A DNA stretch of 64,000 bases from Balneolaceae bacterium (GTDB taxonomy: Bacteria; Bacteroidota; Rhodothermia; Balneolales; Balneolaceae), in assembly GCA_007123715.1 (NCBI GenBank), contig SKKO01000099.1, positions 1 to 64,000 of the forward strand. Reading direction: 5' to 3'. The notes below the pieces were generated by a model that saw only the letters and a program-made list of their open reading frames with translations, ran no database searches and had not been told where the DNA came from. Shown piece by piece: positions 48,722-57,623 of this stretch. Numbering within the stretch: position 1 is the stretch's first letter; each line of letters begins with the position of its first letter. The translations under genes were made by a program, and so were the position numbers.

Positions 48722-49878
48722 CTGGCATAAATACGGTACATCCTGTCAATTTCTTCAACGGTTGGGCTTTCGCCCGGCACTACCCAAAACCTGTACCGGA
48801 AAATTAACGGGGCCCCTTCCGATTGCTGGGCCGCAAAAAATTCACCGAAGCGGCCATACTTTCTTTCCGACATTTCAGCGTTCCTTCCCGGATTATTCGG
48901 ATGACTCATATAAACAACCGTATAAGTATTGCCTTCGAGATCAAACTGCATGGCATTCCAGGGAAGGTTGATTCTGTCATCTTCGCCAAGTTCTTCATCC
49001 TGCGGTAAATGCGACCAGTCTGAAGGCCGGATAAACCGGGTGCTTTCGGGATTATCCGCAACATACTGGGCAGCCCTGAATTGGACTCCCGCATGCTGAA
49101 GATCACCTCCCAGCCGAATGAGTCCGGCAATAGCATACATTTCTGATGTAAAATCGATCAGGTAACTGCCATCGGTATGCAAATGTGCCCGAAGGTCGCG
49201 ATGCTCTTCAAACCAAATTTCATCATCCGGGGCAGTCCAGTTTATCATAGCTTTGTGTCCGCCAAATACAGGCCCTGAGAATTCGGCAATAAATTCAGTA
49301 TGCTGCTGGCGTTCACCATTGCGATTATGCCAGAAATCAAGTACCCGGTCGCCGATCGCTACCTGATTATATCCGAAAAATATACCCCTGTGGTGTGAAT
49401 ATTGGCCACCCGGCCCTTTTGTTAATAATACACCCGATTCCGGACTATAGACATGATGAAATGCTTTCATCGTTTCATCGATATTTTCCGGATCATAGAC
49501 AGGATGTTCATATTGAATAATCGGATTTCCTTCAAGTTGAAGAACCAGAGACTGATCACCGGTACGCTCCCAGGCATAGTCTGTATCAGAACACTCAAGA
49601 TCAGGGCGAATGGTATATTCAACCGTTTCACCGGCAGCCTGGTTTGCCAGCCACCAAACCCTGACCATATACATAGAAATCCGTTCGGATTGAGCAGGGA
49701 TCACCTCTCCACCGGCTTCAAGGCATAACGTCCCGGTTATATCGATACCAAGATCTGTATGGGCAAGTGTTTGATCAAGATCCATATTACCTGCCCTGTA
49801 TTCAAACGTTTCATATTCCGGCCCGGCACAGCTTGCAACAACAAAAAGTAAAAGTAAAATAGCTGTTAACTTTCGCAT
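48718..49878 (-). CDS. DUF6807 (PmoA-like) lipoprotein
   Basis: LFVVASCAGPEYE lipobox; HPVYDPENIDETMKAFHHVYSPESGVLLTKGPGGQYSHHRGIFFGYNQV; stop overlaps the start of 47675-48721 by 4 bp. Confidence 0.85.
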   Translation of the reverse strand: MRKLTAILLLLFVVASCAGPEYETFEYRAGNMDLDQTLAHTDLGIDITGTLCLEAGGEVIPAQSERISMYMVRVWWLANQAAGETVEYTIRPDLECSDTDYAWERTGDQSLVLQLEGNPIIQYEHPVYDPENIDETMKAFHHVYSPESGVLLTKGPGGQYSHHRGIFFGYNQVAIGDRVLDFWHNRNGERQQHTEFIAEFSGPVFGGHKAMINWTAPDDEIWFEEHRDLRAHLHTDGSYLIDFTSEMYAIAGLIRLGGDLQHAGVQFRAAQYVADNPESTRFIRPSDWSHLPQDEELGEDDRINLPWNAMQFDLEGNTYTVVYMSHPNNPGRNAEMSERKYGRFGEFFAAQQSEGAPLIFRYRFWVVPGESPTVEEIDRMYRIYAR

Positions 49879-49913
49879 ATTTTTTTATTATTTAACTGAA
49901 TAATTTCAATGAC

Positions 49914-51158
49914 TTAATGGTGAACTGTTACACCCGGGGGATAAGCAAAATCATTCCACAACCGGTTAAGCTTTTCAACATCAGGTTCTCCATCGTATGT
50001 AATATAACGATATTTCACAATGTATGGTGAACCCGGTTCGATCACCATATCACCAAGTTGTGTAGGTGCATAATTAAAGAAAGGTTCATCGGGATGAATT
50101 CTTACCGTTTGCGGATGGCGAAAATTTTCGGGATGACTCATGATTGCAATCCCGCCCGGTTTACCGTCACTCAGGCCACCAATGTGTGTCCATTTTACGC
50201 GGGTACCATGGCCATCCCTGCCCAGCCCTTCGGAAGTAAGAAACGTACAATTTTCGGGATCATCCCAGTCTATGTGGCCGCGAAAACCAACGCCTCCATA
50301 TCTGTACTCAGGAAGATAGAGTGGCGATGATGTATTCGCAGTCTGGGTTACCCTTAAATCAAACATGTGAAAATCGGATGGTGCCCGGAATACCCTTACC
50401 TGCCATTCTTCATTCAATGCTGTAACAGCCGGCTTCACCGATAAATCAGTAAAATCTTGTTTGCTCCTGAAACCGGAAAAAACAGGACCTTTCCATGATT
50501 CCTCCAGTTTTTCTGCGTGGTCAACCCTGCCTGTATTCTGGTGAATGTTCCAAAAATCGGGTGTCCGGCCCTGGAATACGGTATTCGTCCATGCCGACCA
50601 AATGCCTGAATGATGTGCGTGCTGGTTCTCATTCAGGTGGGTCGTCAATACAGTTCCGGCAGGAGTATATACAGGATGGATGTACCCGCCACGGCGATAA
50701 CGCTCATCCAATGACGGGGGTGGTACGTTATACCCGTGAAAATAACTGAGAACATTGTTATCTCCATTTTTAATTAGAATTGTATCATCATCAACCTGGT
50801 AGTTCACTGTTGCAGGATCATCTGCTTTTGTTCCATCAAAGTGATAGGTTACTGCAGAGCCGGCGGCTAAATTTTCAATAATCAGCCAGCCCCGGTTGTA
50901 ATTGTCAACCTGGATTGTAGTTTCCCCGCCCCGATCATCACGGATGATATATACACCCTCTTCCACGTGATGCGGAAAATTAAATGAGGCCACCGAGTGA
51001 AGCCGGTCAAATGCACCTGCATGAACTTCAATTTCCATGTTTTGAGATTGAGCCTGATTAGAAGCTAAAAGCAGGTATAGAAATGTGAGAAGAAGTGTAA
51101 TTCCTGATATTTGAATGATTTTCATGTTTCGTTCACCTTTTTGAATTTGAGCTTTCAT
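49914..51158 (-). CDS. DUF6807 (PmoA-like) secreted protein
   Basis: YIHPVYTPAGTVLTTHLNENQHAHHSGIWSAWTNTVFQGRTPDFW; signal peptide. Confidence 0.85.
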   Translation of the reverse strand: MKAQIQKGERNMKIIQISGITLLLTFLYLLLASNQAQSQNMEIEVHAGAFDRLHSVASFNFPHHVEEGVYIIRDDRGGETTIQVDNYNRGWLIIENLAAGSAVTYHFDGTKADDPATVNYQVDDDTILIKNGDNNVLSYFHGYNVPPPSLDERYRRGGYIHPVYTPAGTVLTTHLNENQHAHHSGIWSAWTNTVFQGRTPDFWNIHQNTGRVDHAEKLEESWKGPVFSGFRSKQDFTDLSVKPAVTALNEEWQVRVFRAPSDFHMFDLRVTQTANTSSPLYLPEYRYGGVGFRGHIDWDDPENCTFLTSEGLGRDGHGTRVKWTHIGGLSDGKPGGIAIMSHPENFRHPQTVRIHPDEPFFNYAPTQLGDMVIEPGSPYIVKYRYITYDGEPDVEKLNRLWNDFAYPPGVTVHH

Positions 51159-51180
51159 TGGTTTCCGTAATAAAGTTTAC

Positions 51181-52440
51181 TTATTCACGAATATATGAAT
51201 GTTGACAACCAGCGGGAGCACTTACCGGGTTACAACGTCCGGGACCTTCTGTATTTGGTAATGTAACCATATATTGTGAATCAAATGGTGCCGGTTCCGG
51301 AAAAACGGTACTGATAACATGGGCGCCGGACGGAAATGCATGTTCCATGCGGTATCTGTTTCCAAAACGTGCTTCAACAACCGGAAAGTCTGACATGGTA
51401 TGCACAAGGTAGCCCCTGTGTACCGCTTCCCTGATCACATCGATATCAAAAATCGCATCTTCCAATTTTATAAATGCCGCATTGTTCTCGCCCGGAACGG
51501 AATCCACAAACATCATCCTTCCTTCAAGATTTGGGGCACCCGACAAATATGCTTCCCTGTATGGGTCGCCATTATCGAGCACAAACATGATTCTTCCCCT
51601 TATTTGTGCCAGCGTTGGCCACCCGCGGGTTAGTATGGCTTCTTCAATCGAGTGATAAGACCCGCGTATTTCATCCGGTTTGATAATATGTGATTGTTCG
51701 AAAACATCCCGAATCTCATTATCCATCCCCATTAGCAGGGTTTTATCAACAGGTACCGGGTTTGTAAACGTAAAAGGCCCCCAATCTCCCACTATCCTGT
51801 CTCTTACTTCTACCAGTACTATTAATGGCAGGTGAGATGGGTTACTGAGTGACCAATCACGAATAATCTCAAGGCAGTTGTTGAATGTGAGGCAGGTGGA
51901 CCGGTAATCGGCATCCTGGATATGGAATACTTTAAAACCCGGCTCCATCATCTCATTCCGGTGTAAAAATTCATCATCATTTACCAAAAGGGCACCCATT
52001 GGTTCAGAGTACAATCCGCCTTCCGTATCAGCATAAATATCAAGCTTAAGCTGCCGCATATTTAATTGGGAGAGCTGATATTCGATCGGCCTGTGACCGT
52101 AATCAATATCCTGCGCCCATTCCGGTATGGCTTCATTGCCCATTTCAATGAGTTCTGGAAGTGGTGCCAGCTTATAGCTGTTATGTGTGCCAACAACCTG
52201 TATCTGGTTCATGCGTATACAATCATCCGCATTTCCGTCTGTAATTGTACTGCAATTTACAGAAGTCCACGGTGCTTTTGAGGTTTTTGGATCTTTTTCA
52301 GAACAGGAAATGAATAAGAAAAAAACGAGTATTAAAATACCGGCTCCAAGACCCTTAGCACTGCAGGGTTTTTGTAATCCATTAAATTGAACAGATCGGG
52401 TTTTCATCTTGCAGGGTAACGTTCTGAATGGAACATCCAT
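51181..52440 (-). CDS. PI-PLC-C1-like (Ca2+-dependent phosphoinositide phospholipase C-like) phosphodiesterase, lipoprotein
   Basis: LVFFLFISCSEKD lipobox; IQVVGTHNSYKLAPLPEL, HRPIEYQLSQLNMRQLKLDIYADTEGGLYSEP, RGRIMFVLDNGD. Confidence 0.82.
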   Translation of the reverse strand: MDVPFRTLPCKMKTRSVQFNGLQKPCSAKGLGAGILILVFFLFISCSEKDPKTSKAPWTSVNCSTITDGNADDCIRMNQIQVVGTHNSYKLAPLPELIEMGNEAIPEWAQDIDYGHRPIEYQLSQLNMRQLKLDIYADTEGGLYSEPMGALLVNDDEFLHRNEMMEPGFKVFHIQDADYRSTCLTFNNCLEIIRDWSLSNPSHLPLIVLVEVRDRIVGDWGPFTFTNPVPVDKTLLMGMDNEIRDVFEQSHIIKPDEIRGSYHSIEEAILTRGWPTLAQIRGRIMFVLDNGDPYREAYLSGAPNLEGRMMFVDSVPGENNAAFIKLEDAIFDIDVIREAVHRGYLVHTMSDFPVVEARFGNRYRMEHAFPSGAHVISTVFPEPAPFDSQYMVTLPNTEGPGRCNPVSAPAGCQHSYIRE

Positions 52441-52465
52441 GCTTCAGCAATAAGCATGAAAAGGA

Positions 52466-53662
52466 TTATTCGGTCATAAATTGATGCTGGCAGCCGGGAG
52501 GTGCGGTTACCGGGTTACACCGGCCGGGTGTATCTGCATCAGGAAATGCTGCAATATAACCCGACCCGAATGGGCTCGGCTCCGGGTAATCTGTGCTGAT
52601 ATATTGTGCTCCGCTTGACAGGGATGCATTGAGCCGGGTTGTGTCGCCGGTGGTAGCCTCATATACAGGAATGTCTGAACGTGTACGGATTACATAGCCC
52701 ATTGCTGCATTTTCACGAATCTGTTCAAAATTTTGTACAGAATCGTTCATTTTAATGAATGCGGCAGAAGGTACACCGGGGTGTGAACTTACAAACATTG
52801 CCCGTTCCTCGAGGTTTGGGGCACCACTCAGATAGTTTTCCCGGGAAGCATCTGTATTATCAAGTGCAAAGATCACTTTACCCCGGCTTTCACCCAAAGT
52901 GGGCCATCCGTTTTCGAGAACAGCCATTTCGAGTGTTTCATAATTTCCGCGAATATCATCAGGAGTTATGACATGATTTCTGGAAAAAATACTCCATATT
53001 TCTTCATCAATTTGAAGTGCCAAATCAACATCAAATTGCAGCGGAGCAGTAAATGTTAGCTGCCCGCGGCTTGCAGGCTGGCCTTGTTTTGCTTCAATCA
53101 GAATCATGACAGGCAAATGTGATTGATTTTCAAGCGACCAATCCCGTACTACTTCAAGACAAGATGTAAGGGTAAAGCAGGTTGTACGATAATCGACATC
53201 CTGTGTATGTAGCACCTTAAATCCCGGTTCCATCAAAGCCGGATGCCTGATATACTCCTCATCTGCAATCAGTAATGCCCCTGCCGGTTCTGAATACATA
53301 CCACCGTGAGGATCGGCAAATATGTCCAGTTCAAGCTGGCGTATCTTCAACTCACCAAGTTGTTCCTGCAACGGACGGTGCTCATAGTTTATATTGTCTG
53401 CCCAGCCGGGCACGTATTCGTTTAGCCTTTCAACCAGATCAGAATGCGGATAAAGTTTGTAACTATTATGTGTTCCGAATACCTGAATATGATTTAGCCG
53501 GAGACAGTTATCTGCATTTTCATGAGAAATCGTTTCACAATCTGTTACAGTCGTGATCTCTCTTTGCTGATTCTGTTGCTTTTCAGCCGTACAGGAAAAG
53601 AAAATGAAGGCGGCTGGCAACGCTAAGTAGAGGAATGTTCTTATAGGATACATGTTATTCAT
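52466..53662 (-). CDS. PI-PLC-C1-like phosphodiesterase, lipoprotein (paralogue of 51181-52440)
   Basis: FIFFSCTAEKQ lipobox; IQVFGTHNSYKLYPHSDL, HRPLQEQLGELKIRQLELDIFADPHGGMYSEP, RGKVIFALDNTD. Confidence 0.82.
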   Translation of the reverse strand: MNNMYPIRTFLYLALPAAFIFFSCTAEKQQNQQREITTVTDCETISHENADNCLRLNHIQVFGTHNSYKLYPHSDLVERLNEYVPGWADNINYEHRPLQEQLGELKIRQLELDIFADPHGGMYSEPAGALLIADEEYIRHPALMEPGFKVLHTQDVDYRTTCFTLTSCLEVVRDWSLENQSHLPVMILIEAKQGQPASRGQLTFTAPLQFDVDLALQIDEEIWSIFSRNHVITPDDIRGNYETLEMAVLENGWPTLGESRGKVIFALDNTDASRENYLSGAPNLEERAMFVSSHPGVPSAAFIKMNDSVQNFEQIRENAAMGYVIRTRSDIPVYEATTGDTTRLNASLSSGAQYISTDYPEPSPFGSGYIAAFPDADTPGRCNPVTAPPGCQHQFMTE

Positions 53663-53673
53663 TATTGTATAAA

Positions 53674-55431
53674 CTAAGTTATTCTGAGTGTATATTGAAA
53701 TGGTGAAAAAAGGTTAATCAGAACCCTGTACCCTTCGGCACGGATTGTACCGTTATGCACTGTATATTGCTCATTTGCCCTTGGGGGACGTCTATGCTCC
53801 ATCATTCCGGGGCCGAATTCAATGGTGTCATCCCCTGCCCTGTAAATACCGTTACCTTCTTTCAGAAAATATCCGTCAGGATCACTGTCCTGAGGAATTA
53901 CACCTGAGAGTTCACCACCCTTCCTGAAACAGAGTTCAATACTGTAGGCAACGTTCGGTATCTCACCACCGGAAATTTCCAGTTCAAAACCACCACTATT
54001 CAGTTCCCGAATTTTTATTTCCGTTTTGAGCCGGATATAATCTTTCGGCCGGTTTTCGAAATCCATCATACTGAAAAAACGACCGTCTGGCGACATTTTA
54101 TACAATCCGTCTTCTTTCCTGAGCTCTTTCGGCAAAGGCTGGTGATATGGTGTTTGACGTTGCTCAGTTAAGTGGTAAGTATTTCCATTAACGATAAGAC
54201 CGTTACTTCGAAAATACCCTGTACTGAAAAAAGCAGGTGCCATTCTCACAGATTCAAGAATCGCATCACCCTTGCGCATTTTAAAGAATGTTGGATTGTG
54301 AGAGAGGCCCGACCAGGCTCCATGCCCCATGTGCCAGTCTGTGCCTCCGAAAACCGATGCAGTAATGTTTCCTCTTCGAATTCTTACAAGATGTGAATTT
54401 TCAAGGTGTTTCGTATAATGTTCCGGTAGCGAACTGTTGGCTGGCAGCATTTTATTAAGGGTATCGTGAAGTAAAAAATCTGCAAGATGGTGCCCTAACT
54501 GTTGCATGGCATTTTCCTCAATAAATTTTGCCACTTCTGCAAAATGGGGGTTATTGTCTATGATAGCCATATAGCGGTATGGAAGATAATACCTGTTAAT
54601 CATAAACACCCTGCCTGCATCCTGTCTTCTCGAAGCGATGGTATCCACTTCTCCATTTGGCTCAAGCAGATAAATTGTCATATCGAGATTCTTACGAATC
54701 GGTTCAAGAAGTTCCGGCCGGTTTAGGTATATGGCGACATCCAGCAACGAGGGATTGTTAACAGCAGAATCGTAATTCGGACTGCGTTCCGGGTGCTGTC
54801 CATCTGAATCCTGTCCTATACCCTCACCCAGCCAGTCGTTAATCCGGTTCACATATCTTTGATCTGGATATAAGGAATGAACACCTGCTAAAGCCGCGCA
54901 AATTACCCATCTGTGATTGGGTGTATGTATACCACCGGTAATCAAAGCTTCGGTTGATTTGAGTATAACGTCTTTCAGGCCTTCCTTCAAATCCGATGTT
55001 TGTGGTGAGCCGTCGTGCAGCAAAAGGGCTTGTGCACGAAAAAACTGTTCCACCATAAAACCGGTATCAGGTGGGGATTGAAGATTCCCAAAATCAAATG
55101 TTCCATCCGGATTCTGCCTCCTTTTCAACTCATTTACTACTTCGAGCATGGGTTGAATTAACCCGCTGTTCTGATAATAACGGGAATCTTTAGCGCAGTA
55201 TGCGGCAGAAACCGTTAACATGAAACCGCTTAATGCCCGGCCTCCGGACGATTCATTCATACGCCTGTAATTCTGAAGCAAACGCTCTGTATCCTGTTCA
55301 TTGGCACGAACAATTTGGAGTAAAATATCCCCGGAAACTGGTTTTGTTTGAAGCAAACTATTCCCAAACGCCAATACTGAAAGGGAAGCCCCAGCCGATT
55401 TTGCAATAAAAGACCTCCTGTCCATTTTCAA
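53674..55431 (-). CDS. Tat-exported alpha/alpha-toroid + beta-sandwich protein (heparinase II/III- or PL8-like, substrate unknown)
   Basis: MKMDRRSFIAKSAGASLS Tat signal; helical N-terminal domain with GGIHTPNHRWVICAALAGVHSLYPDQRYVNRINDWLGEGIGQDSDGQHPERSPNYDS. Confidence 0.6.
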   Translation of the reverse strand: MKMDRRSFIAKSAGASLSVLAFGNSLLQTKPVSGDILLQIVRANEQDTERLLQNYRRMNESSGGRALSGFMLTVSAAYCAKDSRYYQNSGLIQPMLEVVNELKRRQNPDGTFDFGNLQSPPDTGFMVEQFFRAQALLLHDGSPQTSDLKEGLKDVILKSTEALITGGIHTPNHRWVICAALAGVHSLYPDQRYVNRINDWLGEGIGQDSDGQHPERSPNYDSAVNNPSLLDVAIYLNRPELLEPIRKNLDMTIYLLEPNGEVDTIASRRQDAGRVFMINRYYLPYRYMAIIDNNPHFAEVAKFIEENAMQQLGHHLADFLLHDTLNKMLPANSSLPEHYTKHLENSHLVRIRRGNITASVFGGTDWHMGHGAWSGLSHNPTFFKMRKGDAILESVRMAPAFFSTGYFRSNGLIVNGNTYHLTEQRQTPYHQPLPKELRKEDGLYKMSPDGRFFSMMDFENRPKDYIRLKTEIKIRELNSGGFELEISGGEIPNVAYSIELCFRKGGELSGVIPQDSDPDGYFLKEGNGIYRAGDDTIEFGPGMMEHRRPPRANEQYTVHNGTIRAEGYRVLINLFSPFQYTLRIT

Positions 55432-55939
55432 GGTATACGTTTTAGTAATTGAAGTTTTATTTCACTGAGTTGTAGTAACCTTAGTGTCGTGTAAGCAGTA
55501 AAATAGTGGGAGTCACTTTATCGTTGACATGACATTCGTTCGTTTCTTAAATCAGATTTATGAACACTCTCATTTTAAAGCTTCCAGGGGGATGATTTGC
55601 AATGGTTTGTTTTTCATCGTAATCGAACAAGGGTTTCTACTCACCCAGAGTAAAATTTATAAATTCTTCTGAGTAAGCAAAATCCCGGCATTCTTTTCAA
55701 AGGTTAAACCTTTCATGCCTTCTTTTCAAATACATTTCTGTTAGATGAGTGAGAACTTTAAGATTGTGTTGCTCGTTTCAGCAAAAACAATACTTATGTA
55801 TGTCTTAAAAAAAATGTCTGAATTGTTTCTGGTTATATGATTCTCAAAAACAATGTCAGACATGAATACTAAAATTTAAAATGAAGACAGGGCTCTGCAA
55901 TAGATTCTGCAGCAAAGCCCGGTCTTCGTTAGTCAGGAA

Positions 55940-57616
55940 TTAATAGCCGCGATTTTGTTCGAGGTAACCCGGATTTGCACCAGCTGCATCGATTGCATTC
56001 TGTGGGATCGGGAATAACCTTCGGTTCACATCCGTGCCGGACTTGTCCCTCCAGGTATTTTCCCAGGCTCCAAACCGAATTTCCCATGTTCTTGTGAGGT
56101 GTTCATGATAGAGTTCCATTCGCCATTCACGCTGAACATGACTCAGAGTTGTAAGTTCACCGGCATCCAGCAGTCTGGCTCCCCTTGCTTCTCGGAGGGC
56201 GTTAACATCCGCAAGTGCGGCTCCCCAGTTGCCCAGGCGTGCATTGGCTTCAGCCCGGATCAGATAAACTTCTCCAAGTCTCATCCATGCCATATTGATG
56301 TTTGATTGTCCCCTTCCGTTCGTGGTAGGATCAAGATCCCATTTAATCACACGGAAACCGGCCCAGTGCTGGTTATCGGTAACAACTCCTACTTCTCGTG
56401 TATAATTAAGCGGGTCACCGCTACGTGCAAGATCAATGATGGGGCCAATGATAAGGTGGCCGTTTTCATCTCTTAAATACCTGCCGGCTTCTCTGATGAG
56501 ACCGTACTGCTGTCCCTTCTGCAGCCCGCGGTTCCAGTTAAAATCGGCATCATTCGCTAAAGTACCACCATCCGGAATATAGCGTGTGAAATAACGCGGA
56601 TCATCCTCAAACCCAATCCAGATATCTGCAAATTCCTGGGTCATGGCAGCACCATCTGAGCCGTTGTTACCTCCAAAGGATTCAATAGGCGCTCTCCACC
56701 TGTTTCGCGAGGTTTGGAACCAGGCCATGTCGCCGCGGCCACCGGAAGCTGCACTTTGCCTGTGCGCAAAGAGAAATTCCCTGTTGCCTTCATTATTCAG
56801 ATCGAACATATTGAAGTAGTTTTCCCTTTCCAGGTCATGTTCGCCGGAATTAATGATTTCTGTAGCCAACGTTATGGCCGCCTGAAGATCGGCGTTATTA
56901 TGACTGAAATTAGCTGCATAACGATCAGCATAAACGGCCTTATTGATAAGAAGCCGAAGTTTCAAACCTTTTACGGCCGACCGGTTGAATCTGGTTTCTC
57001 CTACAGAACCTACTGTTCCAAGCTGGTTTTCAACAGCATCCAGCTCACTCATCAGGTAATCAACTGCGGCCTCACCTCTGTAAACGGTTGAAAGTGCATC
57101 CGTACCGATATCTTCTGCTTTTTTATCGAAAGCAACATCCCACATATCCAAAGCCCATGCATTGTACAGGGCTTTCAAACCTCTGGCTTCTGCAATTAAT
57201 TGAGCAGAACCGCCAAGGTCTGCAATAGATCGCTCTGCGATAGCTGCACGTGCAACTCCCTGGGTTACTCCCCTCCACACATCTATCACTGATACGTGTG
57301 TTGGTGCCCAGGTATGTTGATGCATTTCAATAAAACGGCCTCCGTCAAACCAGTCGGTACCACCACGATAGGGTGTAATTTGCTCGTATGACGACATGCT
57401 CTGCAGGTTATTGAGCCAGTTATGCGAAGACATCAGGCTACGCATTCCGGCATATGCAGGGGCCAGGATTTGTTCTACTGCACCCGGTTCATTCAAGACC
57501 TCCTCACCAAGAGCAGTATCTCTTACTGTTTCGGAAAGATCTGTACAGGAGTAGAAAGTTCCTGCAACAAAAAACAGGGTTAATATTAAGATTCGTTTTT
57601 TCATGATTTTTATCAT
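55940..57616 (-). CDS. RagB/SusD family nutrient-uptake lipoprotein
   Basis: FFVAGTFYSCTDLSETV lipobox; AEARGLKALYNAWALDMWDVAF; MAWMRLGEVYLIRAEANARLGNWGAALADVNALREARGA. Confidence 0.95.
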   Translation of the reverse strand: MIKIMKKRILILTLFFVAGTFYSCTDLSETVRDTALGEEVLNEPGAVEQILAPAYAGMRSLMSSHNWLNNLQSMSSYEQITPYRGGTDWFDGGRFIEMHQHTWAPTHVSVIDVWRGVTQGVARAAIAERSIADLGGSAQLIAEARGLKALYNAWALDMWDVAFDKKAEDIGTDALSTVYRGEAAVDYLMSELDAVENQLGTVGSVGETRFNRSAVKGLKLRLLINKAVYADRYAANFSHNNADLQAAITLATEIINSGEHDLERENYFNMFDLNNEGNREFLFAHRQSAASGGRGDMAWFQTSRNRWRAPIESFGGNNGSDGAAMTQEFADIWIGFEDDPRYFTRYIPDGGTLANDADFNWNRGLQKGQQYGLIREAGRYLRDENGHLIIGPIIDLARSGDPLNYTREVGVVTDNQHWAGFRVIKWDLDPTTNGRGQSNINMAWMRLGEVYLIRAEANARLGNWGAALADVNALREARGARLLDAGELTTLSHVQREWRMELYHEHLTRTWEIRFGAWENTWRDKSGTDVNRRLFPIPQNAIDAAGANPGYLEQNRGY

Positions 57617-57623
57617 TTTAGAA

